Assembly (NCBI GenBank): GCA_963669405.2
Contig: CAXXHF010000002.1
Span: 62,001-126,000 of the forward strand
Reading direction: 5' to 3'
DNA from: Aureisphaera sp963669405
GTDB taxonomy: Bacteria > Bacteroidota > Bacteroidia > Flavobacteriales > Flavobacteriaceae
Length of the DNA: 64,000 bases
Shown: in pieces, positions 44,472 through 52,293 of the stretch
Layout of the letters: each line of letters opens with the position of its first letter
How positions within the stretch are numbered: position 1 is the stretch's first letter
The notes under the pieces: model-generated
What the model saw: only the letters and a program-made list of their open reading frames with translations
Databases searched by the model: none
What the model was told of the DNA's origin: nothing
Program-made: the position numbers and the translations under genes

Positions 44472-45597
44472 ATGATAAAAAAAGTTTTGTTTACCCTAGG
44501 AATCGCTTTTCTGTCTACTCAGTTAATAGCACAGGAGCCTTATAAATTTACCGAGATCATCGACCTAGAAACCACATCGGTAATTAGCCAGGGGGGCCAC
44601 TGGAACCTGTTGGAGCTTTTCAAGTACCTCTTTTTTAGAGTCTGAAATAATACGATTAACCGGAAAGCAAGTAGATCTTTCCGAAATGTATACCGTGCGA
44701 AACACCTATCCAAAGAAGGCAGAAAACTTTGTGATGCGACAAGGGAAGGCTCAGTTTAGTGAAGGAGGTTTGGCGCATGATGTGATCAATTCGGTTGCGG
44801 ACTACGGTTTGGTTCCTCAAGAGGTGTACAGCGGTTTATTCGAGGGTGAAACCCGACACAACCACATCGAAATGGCGGCTGTGATTGAGGCCATGGTTAA
44901 GACCTATGTTGAGAATACCAAACGTAGACTCAGCAAGAAGTGGAGAGATGCCGTGGATGCCGTATTGACCGCCTACATAGGTGAAAACCCCACAACCTTT
45001 GTGTACGAAGGAAAATTGTACACGCCCGCCTCTTTTCGAGATGAACTCAAGATCGTACCAAAGAATTATGTAAACATCACCTCATTTACACATGCACCTT
45101 TTTATTCTGAATTTATCCTGAATATTCCAGATAATTGGAGTTATGGAAGCTTTCATAATGTTCCGTTAGATGAAATGATCGGCGCCATTGATCATGCTTT
45201 GGAAAAAGGATTTTCCGTAGAATTGGATTGCGATGTGAGCGAACGTACATTTTCCTCCAAAGACGGAGTAGCTGTTATTCCGAAGGATTCAAAAAACAAT
45301 AAATTAGCTTTACAGGGTAGATACCCTGAGAAGAATATTACCCAACAATATCGTCAGGATGAGTTTGAGAATTTCAGGACTACAGACGACCACTTAATGC
45401 ACATTACGGGAACCCTTCAAGACCAGAACGGCACTAAATATTACAAAGTGAAGAACAGTTGGGGAAGTGATGCGTCTAGAAATGCCAATGGTGGCTATGT
45501 CTATTTTAGTGAAAGTTATATGCGCCTCAAGGCCATTAGCATTACAGTACATAAAGATGCCATTCCAAAAAACACGGCAAAAAAGTTAAATTTATAA
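44472..45597 (+). pseudogene. secreted C1B (bleomycin hydrolase/PepC-type) cysteine peptidase, frameshifted
   Basis: The gene starts at the ATG at 44472 with a signal peptide (VLFTLGIAFLSTQLIAQ). In a run of six G at 44591-44596 the frame is lost and the first frame soon stops. With five G the text reads QGATGTCWSFSTSSFLESEI, containing the catalytic cysteine in TGTCWSFS. The rest is intact in the shifted frame to 45597, with the catalytic histidine in DHLMHITGT and the asparagine in VKNSWGSD. The family comprises aminopeptidase C-like enzymes; here a signal peptide suggests export. It is a homopolymer indel: phase variation, mutation or read error. Confidence 0.85.
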
Positions 45598-45638
45598 TAT
45601 ACAGATAATGCGGTTCAATTTTTGATAGGATTTTATAG

Positions 45639-46091
45639 ATGAAGAAACTTTGCCATATCCTACTATTACTTCCATTTATCGGGCTGAGCCAGTACGATTT
45701 TGAAAAACGCTATTTCACTATTGATGCCACTTCGCTTCCAACAATGCCAAGTGAATATTCTTTGAACCTGGATTTCGATTCTGCTCCAAAATTTCAGAAA
45801 AAAAGTATTCAGGATTTCTTTAAGGTGACCGTAGAAAATTATTATCAACCCGTAAGTATGAGTGATGCTTATTCAGAAACATTGGAGTATCAAAACAATG
45901 CTATAGATGTGGATCGTTTACGATCACAATACAATACTACTTTAGGAACTGCTAGCTACGGTGCAGATGGAGCCACGAAAGTAAAAAACACTGTTTATAA
46001 AGAACAGCGTGGACTGGATTACTTGAACACCTGTCCACCATTTGGGATATGCTCCCGCTGTGCTCCTTACAGGGTTGGGCGAGGCTATTAA
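45639..46091 (+). CDS. small secreted protein with C-terminal cysteine cluster, unknown
   Basis: I do not recognise this 150-aa protein. It has a signal peptide (MKKLCHILLLLPFIGLSQ). The C-terminus is unusual: TCPPFGICSRCAPYRVGRGY, three cysteines in a short proline- and glycine-rich tail. The gene follows the C1B peptidase by 41 nt on the same strand and probably shares its transcript. It could be a partner, substrate or inhibitor of the peptidase, but this is only positional. It ends 6 nt before the convergent cvfB stop. Confidence 0.65.
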   Translation: MKKLCHILLLLPFIGLSQYDFEKRYFTIDATSLPTMPSEYSLNLDFDSAPKFQKKSIQDFFKVTVENYYQPVSMSDAYSETLEYQNNAIDVDRLRSQYNTTLGTASYGADGATKVKNTVYKEQRGLDYLNTCPPFGICSRCAPYRVGRGY

Positions 46092-46097
46092 GGCATC

Positions 46098-46928
46098 TTA
46101 TAGCAATTCTATGCCGTCTTCCTTGATTTTTATTTTTTTGTCTTTATAGAGACTGCCAATTGCCTTTTTGAAGCTTTTCTTGCTCATCCCCATTTCACTT
46201 TTTATCATTTCAGGATCAGACTTATCATGAAGCGGAATGAATCCACCAGCAGCAGTTAACTCATCCAGCACATATTGGGCATTGGGCTCTATGCTACGAT
46301 AACCTTCAGGTTGAAGAACCAAATCTACCTTATTGTCAGAACGAATCTTTCTTACGAAGGCTTTGAGTTTATCTCCCGTACGGATGTCTTCAAAGATATC
46401 TTCCATATAAATAAGGCCTTTATGCTTTCCATTTATAATGGCGTTGGCACCTTTATCCGTTAAGTGAGTTATCATAATGTTCACTTCATCGTATTTAGAA
46501 ATGGTCAAAGTAGAATTGTCTAGAAATTTATTGGTTTTACTAGAACCAACCAATCGTTCTGTTTTCTCATCCAAATATAGATATACCACATACCAACTTC
46601 CTATTTTCATAGGTCTGGCCTGCTCCTTGAAAGGCACAAACAATTGTTTTACTAAGCCCCAATCCATAAAAGCACCATATTTGTTTACTGCACTACAGTG
46701 CAAATAACCAAACTGATTTAAAGTAACATAAGGCTGGTCCGTCGTAGCAATGGGGCGCTCCTCATTGTCCAAGTACACAAAAACAGTGAGTGTATCCCCA
46801 ATGGCAAATGTTTCCGGTTTGTAACGATGGGGCAATAATACCTCATCACCTTCTGTGTTGCCCAAAAACAATCCTGGGTCTGTTTCCCTTAGTATTGTTA
46901 GATCCTGAAATTTACCTAGTTGTAACAT
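46098..46928 (-). CDS. cvfB: CvfB-type S1-like RNA-binding protein
   Basis: This 276-aa protein of the CvfB/YitL family has several S1-like domains and a C-terminal winged helix (SKKSFKKAIGSLYKDKKIKI). The family is an RNA-binding regulator of virulence genes in Firmicutes; its role in Bacteroidota is unclear. I start at the ATG at 46928 because the longer frame begins at a TTG inside a perfect -7 box (46935-46942). The box is just 6 nt before the ATG, so the mRNA may be leaderless. It stands between menB and menD. Confidence 0.88.
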   Translation of the reverse strand: MLQLGKFQDLTILRETDPGLFLGNTEGDEVLLPHRYKPETFAIGDTLTVFVYLDNEERPIATTDQPYVTLNQFGYLHCSAVNKYGAFMDWGLVKQLFVPFKEQARPMKIGSWYVVYLYLDEKTERLVGSSKTNKFLDNSTLTISKYDEVNIMITHLTDKGANAIINGKHKGLIYMEDIFEDIRTGDKLKAFVRKIRSDNKVDLVLQPEGYRSIEPNAQYVLDELTAAGGFIPLHDKSDPEMIKSEMGMSKKSFKKAIGSLYKDKKIKIKEDGIELL

Positions 46929-46934
46929 TGGCGG

Positions 46935-46942
46935 CAAAGATA
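46935..46942 (-). promoter_or_regulatory. -7 box of cvfB, 6 nt from the ATG
   Basis: The minus strand reads TATCTTTG (a TAnnTTTG match), then CCGCCA, then the ATG at 46928. The in-frame TTG at 46937 overlaps the box. Confidence 0.55.
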
Positions 46943-47016
46943 CAATTTAAACAGGGTTAGACACTATAAACAATCTCGCATAAATTCGTAACTTGTATCC
47001 AACTAACTAATTTATC

Positions 47017-47436
47017 ATGTCTTTAGAATGCCCCCATAATTTGCCTGGGGCTCCCAAGTTAATGCACTACATTGAAAATGTATTTGCAAAAGTCTGGTTT
47101 TACGATAATATAGTAATTACGGAAGTAGAACAAGGAGCAAAAATAAACTACAAAAATACCTTTGATCTTATAGTGAAGGGAATAAACTATATAGATTACC
47201 AACCTTGGGTATATATTTCTAATAGAATATACAATTACGAAGTAGATGTCAAGTTTTATAAATATTTAAACTTTGTTCCTTATCTGAAAGGTATGGCCAT
47301 TGTGCATCCCAAAGGAATGGAAAGCAATACTGAAGTCCCACTTGACTCCATAATAAAAAAAGAAATCGCATTCTTTGAAGATCTCTCTTCTGCCTACCTA
47401 TGGGCTCAAGAATTGTTAAAGAAGTCTAAGCAATAA
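47017..47436 (+). CDS. conserved-looking protein of unknown function (STAS/SpoIIAA-like?)
   Basis: The 139-aa cytoplasmic protein has no signal or motif I can name with confidence. Its pattern of alternating strands and helices (VWFYDNIVITEV, INYIDYQPWVYISNR, FVPYLKGMAIVHP) is reminiscent of the SpoIIAA-like/STAS fold. It is transcribed toward menD and their 3' ends overlap by 11 nt. It is divergent from cvfB. Confidence 0.6.
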   Translation: MSLECPHNLPGAPKLMHYIENVFAKVWFYDNIVITEVEQGAKINYKNTFDLIVKGINYIDYQPWVYISNRIYNYEVDVKFYKYLNFVPYLKGMAIVHPKGMESNTEVPLDSIIKKEIAFFEDLSSAYLWAQELLKKSKQ

Positions 47437-49108
47437 ATTTGAAATAGTCTTTTAATACTTGGTCATTTTGAATTGATGGTGTAAAAACTTCCAAAATCTT
47501 TGGTCCATTTGAGTTTTCATAAAACCCTTTAAGGGCTTCCCGGAATGTAATTTCATCCGTAGCCGAAACATATTCAAATCCAAACATATTGGCAAGATGC
47601 TGAGCGGTTAATTGATGCTGGGTTTCAAAAAAAGTTTCGAAGTGTTGTGCATCCTTGGCTTTTGGGAGAATCCTAAAAATACCCCCTCCGGCATTATTTA
47701 CAATAATGATCCTGAAATTCTCTGGCAAATAATTATTCCAAAGTGCATTACTGTCATAAAAAAAGCTCAAATCACCTGTGATAAAAACAGTTTGCTTATC
47801 CAATATATGAGCGGCCCCAACAGCAGTACTGGTGCTTCCATCAATACCACTGGTTCCTCTATTGCAAAAAACCTCTAGAGTCTCCTTCAAGTCAAATAAC
47901 TGAGAATATCTAACGGTGGCACTATTTGCCAATTGCAATAAAACATTGGCTGGAATGGTTTCAAATAAAATGGAGAATACCATAAAATCTGAAAAGGGAA
48001 TACGCTTTAAATACCTATCATGTGCTTCCCGTCGGTATTTCTTTTTTTGAAGCCAAAGACTTCGGTAATCAGATGAAACCGATTGATGGTCTTCAAAAAG
48101 CCTTGGATAAAAATCGTTTACAGATGTCTTAAAGTGATGTTTCAAACAAAAAAAGGTATCATTACCTGTATTAGGGTCTATATGATAATGTGCCTGAGGC
48201 TGATGATTCCTAAGAATTGCTTTTATTCTTTTAGAAACTACCATCCCTCCAAATGTTAGTAACAAATCTGGTTGCAATGACTCTAAATCTGCATCTTTTA
48301 AAGGCATGATCATTTTATCAATTGCAGGAAAAAAGTTTGGATGGTGCAAATTGGAGGTGGTTTCTGTGAAAACCAAGATACTTTCTTCGCTGCCAAGAAA
48401 CTCAATAAAATGCTCATCTATTTCATGAGGAGCTACCGTTCCTACCAATACCATCTTTCGTGAAGCTCTATTCCAATCTTCAATAAACTTGCTATAGGCA
48501 TTTTCATTTAAGATCTGGGGAGGTTTCTCCATAAAATGAGTCCTTAACCCATCCATATCTATACTTTTGGAAAGTTCATGGGTAGTTTCGTATAAAGGCT
48601 CTGAAAAAGGAACGTTTATATGTACAGGTCCTTGTTTATGAATGGCTTTATGGAGTGCACTTACAATTTCATTTTCATTTTCCAATTGGTATTCCTTCCC
48701 TTCCCTACAATTGACAGAATAAAGAATGTGTTTGCCATATACATCTTCTTGCTGTATGGTTTGTCCATCTCCCACATTGACCAAGTGTTTAGGTCGATCT
48801 GCTGATATAACCACCAATGGAATGTTACTGTAATAAGCTTCGGCAACAGCCGGATAATAATTAAGCAACGCAGAGCCAGAAGTACATACCAACGCTACAG
48901 GTTTTTTAAGTTGTTGAGCCATTCCCATGGCAAAAAAACCGGCACAGCGTTCATCTACAATACTAAAACAGGAAAATTCGGGATGCTCTGAAAACCCTAT
49001 GGTTAAAGGTGCATTTCTAGAACCGGGGGAAATAACGATGTGATCAACTCCCGCAGCTAGACAAATTTGGGTAACGGTTTGCGAAAGGGTCTTTTTCGAA
49101 AAATTCAT
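47426..49108 (-). CDS. menD: 2-succinyl-5-enolpyruvyl-6-hydroxy-3-cyclohexene-1-carboxylate synthase
   Basis: MenD is the thiamine-diphosphate enzyme that joins isochorismate and 2-oxoglutarate in menaquinone synthesis. The 560-aa protein has the family opening HIVISPGSRNAPLTIGF, VDERCAGFFAMGMA, CTSGSALLNYYPAVAEA and the cofactor motif TGDLSFFYDSNALWNN...IVNNAGGGIF. I choose the ATG at 49108: a GTG six bases upstream overlaps a TACTTTTG box (49114-49121). The gene therefore has its own promoter between itself and the isochorismate synthase gene and may be leaderless. Confidence 0.95.
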   Translation of the reverse strand: MNFSKKTLSQTVTQICLAAGVDHIVISPGSRNAPLTIGFSEHPEFSCFSIVDERCAGFFAMGMAQQLKKPVALVCTSGSALLNYYPAVAEAYYSNIPLVVISADRPKHLVNVGDGQTIQQEDVYGKHILYSVNCREGKEYQLENENEIVSALHKAIHKQGPVHINVPFSEPLYETTHELSKSIDMDGLRTHFMEKPPQILNENAYSKFIEDWNRASRKMVLVGTVAPHEIDEHFIEFLGSEESILVFTETTSNLHHPNFFPAIDKMIMPLKDADLESLQPDLLLTFGGMVVSKRIKAILRNHQPQAHYHIDPNTGNDTFFCLKHHFKTSVNDFYPRLFEDHQSVSSDYRSLWLQKKKYRREAHDRYLKRIPFSDFMVFSILFETIPANVLLQLANSATVRYSQLFDLKETLEVFCNRGTSGIDGSTSTAVGAAHILDKQTVFITGDLSFFYDSNALWNNYLPENFRIIIVNNAGGGIFRILPKAKDAQHFETFFETQHQLTAQHLANMFGFEYVSATDEITFREALKGFYENSNGPKILEVFTPSIQNDQVLKDYFKFIA

Positions 49109-49113
49109 CTTCA

Positions 49114-49121
49114 CAAAAGTA
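49114..49121 (-). promoter_or_regulatory. -7 box of menD, 5 nt from the ATG
   Basis: The minus strand reads TACTTTTG (a TAnnTTTG match), then TGAAG, then the ATG at 49108. It lies in the 25-nt gap between the isochorismate synthase gene and menD. Confidence 0.55.
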
Positions 49122-49133
49122 CAAACTACAAAA

Positions 49134-50204
49134 TCAATGCGAAAGCATTGGAGCGATTACCTGAAGCATGGTCTGCATTTTATTTTGCGTTTCCTCCCAT
49201 TCCAGATTTGCATCAGAATCTGAAGTGATTCCTCCACCAACATATAGCTGGATTTCACTGTCTTGAACTTTCATACATCTTAGATTTACAAATAGCTTCG
49301 CTGTCTTTAATAAATTATCTATAGGTCCCACATATCCAGCATAGAACTCACGCTCATAGCCCTCCTCTTCCTTTATGAAAAGACGGGCCATATCCCTAGG
49401 AGTTCCACAGATGGCTGGGGTTGGGTGCAGGTTTTTAATCGTTGTAGGCAAATAGGCACTATTTTTTTTGAATACTCCTACAAAGTCTGTTCTTAGATGA
49501 ACCAATGATCCTGCCCTATGATTTTTGGTTTTTGAAACTTTCACAATGGAAGTCATTTTCTGAAGTTTCTCAGCAATATCGTCTGTAACCCACTGCTGTT
49601 CTTCTATTTCTTTCGAAGTCCATTTTGGCTCCTTTCCAGATACATAAGGTTGAGTGCCTGCCAAGGCCATCGTACTAAATTCCCTTTGTTTTACTTGTAA
49701 CAGTACCTCTGGGGTAGCTGCTACCCAGATTCCTGTAGACGGATGAAACCAAATATATCTGAAAGCATCTGTATATATGCCAAACAAACGATGTAACAAG
49801 ACAGAAAGATCTAGGTTTTTTATAGATAATCTGACTTTTCTTGATGTTACAATTTTAGTAACATTACTCGTGCGAATGCAGTCAAGAGCCTTCATGACCA
49901 ATTTAAGATAAGCCGACTTGTCTTTTGTTACAACAGCAGCTTTTGTTTCTATCTTTTGTGGCAAAGCATCCGGGATGCTAGCCGTAACCTGTTCACTTTT
50001 GTCATTTGGAATTAATAAAATCTCTTCTTGTGAAAAAGGGGCAAACACAAAACCACTCTCCGAAAATTCTGCGGTGACATATCTATTTGCATCATTCTGT
50101 AAAATTCCATAAACAGTGTCCGATCCCGGGGTTGCATACACCGCAAAGGGTAATTGACGGTCGTACTGCGTCTGAATTTTATTGATAAGCTCAGAAAATT
50201 CCAT
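49134..50204 (-). CDS. menF: isochorismate synthase
   Basis: This 356-aa chorismate-binding enzyme makes isochorismate for menaquinone. Conserved segments are KIVTSRKVRL, WVAATPEVLLQ, TMALAGTQPY, HLRTDFVGVF, LHPTPAICGTPRDMA and the final EREFYAGYVGPI with LRCM and YVGGGITSDSDANLEWEET. The menD neighbour supports the menaquinone rather than siderophore role. It starts 1 nt before the stop of the thioesterase gene that precedes it, so they are co-transcribed. Confidence 0.93.
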   Translation of the reverse strand: MEFSELINKIQTQYDRQLPFAVYATPGSDTVYGILQNDANRYVTAEFSESGFVFAPFSQEEILLIPNDKSEQVTASIPDALPQKIETKAAVVTKDKSAYLKLVMKALDCIRTSNVTKIVTSRKVRLSIKNLDLSVLLHRLFGIYTDAFRYIWFHPSTGIWVAATPEVLLQVKQREFSTMALAGTQPYVSGKEPKWTSKEIEEQQWVTDDIAEKLQKMTSIVKVSKTKNHRAGSLVHLRTDFVGVFKKNSAYLPTTIKNLHPTPAICGTPRDMARLFIKEEEGYEREFYAGYVGPIDNLLKTAKLFVNLRCMKVQDSEIQLYVGGGITSDSDANLEWEETQNKMQTMLQVIAPMLSH

Positions 50205-50205
50205 G

Positions 50206-50628
50206 TTATGACTTTGGTAATGAAATGGTCGTAAATTTTACTAAGGAAACCAATTCGTTTTCTTCATTTACAATCCTAATTTGCCAAAGCTGGGTTGTCC
50301 TACCTTTATGCAATATTGTTGCCTTTGCATAGACATAACCAGAACGGACGCTCTTTACATGGTTAGCAGAAATCTCAATTCCACGTACGGAGACATTTTT
50401 ATCTTGCAAGAAAATTAGTGCTCCTGCACTCCCCACACTTTCAGCCAATGCAACAGAGGCTCCCCCATGAAGAACCCCATCGGGTTGATGCACTTTGGGA
50501 GTAACTGGCATCTTGGCGGTTAGAGAGTTGTCTGTAAAATCTACATATTCAATCTCCAGTGTTTCCATTAAGGTATTTTTGCAAAGAGCATTGCATTTTG
50601 CGAGGGTCTCTTCTTTAGAATAGGTCAT
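50206..50628 (-). CDS. hotdog-fold thioesterase (PaaI/MenI-type)
   Basis: This 140-aa hotdog protein has the PaaI-type active-site stretch PDGVLHGGASVALAESVGSAGA (catalytic glutamate in AES) and the later RGIEISANHVKSVRSGYVYAKA. Next to isochorismate synthase and menD it most likely hydrolyses 1,4-dihydroxy-2-naphthoyl-CoA (MenI function), but PaaI-like thioesterases cannot be told apart by motif alone. It heads the minus-strand men genes. Confidence 0.88.
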   Translation of the reverse strand: MTYSKEETLAKCNALCKNTLMETLEIEYVDFTDNSLTAKMPVTPKVHQPDGVLHGGASVALAESVGSAGALIFLQDKNVSVRGIEISANHVKSVRSGYVYAKATILHKGRTTQLWQIRIVNEENELVSLVKFTTISLPKS

Positions 50629-50638
50629 AGTAAAACTT

Positions 50639-50646
50639 TACTTTTG
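50639..50646 (+). promoter_or_regulatory. -7 box of the alpha/beta hydrolase gene
   Basis: TACTTTTG matches TAnnTTTG, 23 nt before the ATG at 50670. Confidence 0.6.
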
Positions 50647-50669
50647 TAAAAATACAAAATGCGGTACAT

Positions 50670-51314
50670 ATGATGACTGAAAAAGAAGCAAGTTATCTTT
50701 CCACAAATACTTATTCAGTATTGAATGAGTATTCAGACAAAACAAAAAATGTTTGGCTCGTCTTTCATGGAATGGGCTACTTAAGTAAGTACTTTGCTCG
50801 GTATTTTGAATCTTTACATCCTGAAGAAAACTATATCATTGTTCCGCAAGCTCCTTCAAAATATTACCAAGGTCCCAATTTTAAACATGTAGGTGCTTCC
50901 TGGCTTACTCGAGAAAATACCATAGCAGAAACTAAAAATGTATTGGCGTATATAGATCGTGTTTGGGAACAGGAGAAGCCACAGCATATACCAAATTTTA
51001 TTGTTTTGGGGTATTCACAAGGAGTATCTATTGCAACACGCTGGTTGTCCAGTCGTAAGATAACCTGTAACTCACTTATTCTTCATAGTGGGGGGATTCC
51101 GAAAGAATTGGTGCCTTCAGATTTTGAATATTTATCAGACAAAACCAAGGTAATTTACCTCTATGGTAATAATGATAAATACATTACAGAAGCCAGAAAA
51201 ACGGAAGAGTCCCTGAAAGGGTCTCAACTCTTTGGAAAGCGTCTTTCCGTACATGTTTTCGATGGAATTCATGAAGTACACATCCCATTTCTAATTCAAA
51301 TGGCTGAAGAATAG
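50670..51314 (+). CDS. alpha/beta hydrolase (carboxylesterase/lysophospholipase type)
   Basis: This 214-aa protein is an alpha/beta hydrolase of the phospholipase/carboxylesterase group. The opening VWLVFHGMGYLSKYFARYF carries the oxyanion loop, the nucleophile elbow is GYSQGVS, and the catalytic histidine is probably in DGIHEVHIPF. No signal peptide is present, so it acts in the cytoplasm. Either ATG of the initial pair is possible. Its placement divergent from the men genes gives no clear functional hint. Confidence 0.88.
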   Translation: MMTEKEASYLSTNTYSVLNEYSDKTKNVWLVFHGMGYLSKYFARYFESLHPEENYIIVPQAPSKYYQGPNFKHVGASWLTRENTIAETKNVLAYIDRVWEQEKPQHIPNFIVLGYSQGVSIATRWLSSRKITCNSLILHSGGIPKELVPSDFEYLSDKTKVIYLYGNNDKYITEARKTEESLKGSQLFGKRLSVHVFDGIHEVHIPFLIQMAEE

Positions 51315-51413
51315 TAAATTAAACTATGCATTTCGTCGATTTTTTTTGGCGTTTTATCTTATTAATTGTTTCTTGTAGGAGAATTTGTAAGAATTTACAC
51401 TAACCTCATTACA

Positions 51414-52121
51414 ATGAAACGAATACTTACCATCTTTTTTGCCCTAATGTTTATCATTCATGGGATAGCTCAAATTCCAGCTTCGGAATTAGCTGCAATG
51501 AAAGATTTTTACCAACAGACACAAGGAGATTCATGGAATCAGAAATGGGATCTTAACCAGCCTGTAAAAGACTGGCCTGGTGTAACGGTTACCAATAATC
51601 ATGTAACCGAAATTCGTATGTTGTTTAATAACCTTAACGGAGAACTTCCAAACAGCATTTCAAATTTAACAGAGTTAAAGATATTAGAACTTTCGTTCAA
51701 TAAAATTTCTGGAACATTACCAGCTTCTATAGGTAATCTAGACAAATTGGAAACATTAGCACTTAATGGCAATAATCTTACAGGGGAGATTCCAAGTAAC
51801 CTTGGAAATTTAGAGTCCTTAAAACAATTGCACCTAAGCAGTAATAGACTTTCTGGAGAAATTCCAGCTTCATTTGGCGATTTAAACCAACTAGAAGTAT
51901 TTAATGTATTCGACAACAATCTGCAAGGAAACCTTCCACTAGGATTGGGAAGGATACGAACCCTCAAAGAATTTATGGTAGCTGAAAATAATTTTGGAAA
52001 CTCCAACGAAATCTCAACCATATTACTTGCCAATTCGGCACACATGACTTTTGAAGGAAATACGCTAAATCCATCAGCTAAATCCATAATCGCTATCGAG
52101 ACTAGCGATGATGAAAATTAA
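51414..52121 (+). CDS. secreted leucine-rich repeat protein (plant-type repeats)
   Basis: I start at the ATG at 51414, which gives a signal peptide (MKRILTIFFALMFIIHGIAQ); the longer frame to 51366 adds a sequence without signal character. The 235-aa protein opens with an LRR cap (FYQQTQGDSWNQKWDL). About five repeats of the plant-specific type follow, with the pattern LxxLxLxxNxLxGxIPxxLGxL (for example NLTGEIPSNLGNLESLKQL). No sorting domain follows; the end is ETSDDEN. It is probably a surface or periplasmic binding protein. A strong terminator follows. Confidence 0.85.
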   Translation: MKRILTIFFALMFIIHGIAQIPASELAAMKDFYQQTQGDSWNQKWDLNQPVKDWPGVTVTNNHVTEIRMLFNNLNGELPNSISNLTELKILELSFNKISGTLPASIGNLDKLETLALNGNNLTGEIPSNLGNLESLKQLHLSSNRLSGEIPASFGDLNQLEVFNVFDNNLQGNLPLGLGRIRTLKEFMVAENNFGNSNEISTILLANSAHMTFEGNTLNPSAKSIIAIETSDDEN

Positions 52122-52148
52122 ATTTCGTATAGTAAGTTTAATAGCTCG

Positions 52149-52185
52149 AAAAGAGTGTTTTGGCAATCAAAACGCTCTTTTTTTT
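52149..52185 (+). terminator. strong intrinsic terminator after the LRR gene
   Basis: AAAAGAGTGTTTTG (52149-52162) pairs with CAAAACGCTCTTTT (52168-52181) over 14 bp with one G-T wobble, with a GCAAT loop and a T-tract to 52185. It insulates the LRR gene from the glgE cluster. Confidence 0.9.
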
Positions 52186-52199
52186 GTTAAATTTTTATC

Positions 52200-52217
52200 G
52201 AAAACGTTATCGTTTTC
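52200..52217. promoter_or_regulatory. LacI-type operator candidate before glgE
   Basis: GAAAACG and CGTTTTC form a 7-bp inverted repeat around TTAT, giving an 18-bp palindromic site with the central CG steps favoured by LacI-family regulators. It lies 76 nt before the glgE ATG, right after the terminator of the previous gene. No regulator gene is within the window. Confidence 0.55.
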
Positions 52218-52293
52218 AAAGATTTACGTGACTCCCTAATTTATTCTGCCTTCTTTTATATATTTAACATACAATCACAAATCCAACCCTTGT

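Noticed and set aside
51599..52087. Antisense open frame of 162 codons opposite the LRR gene.
   Set aside because: The repeating LRR codons keep the opposite frame open; its product is just a mirror of the repeats.
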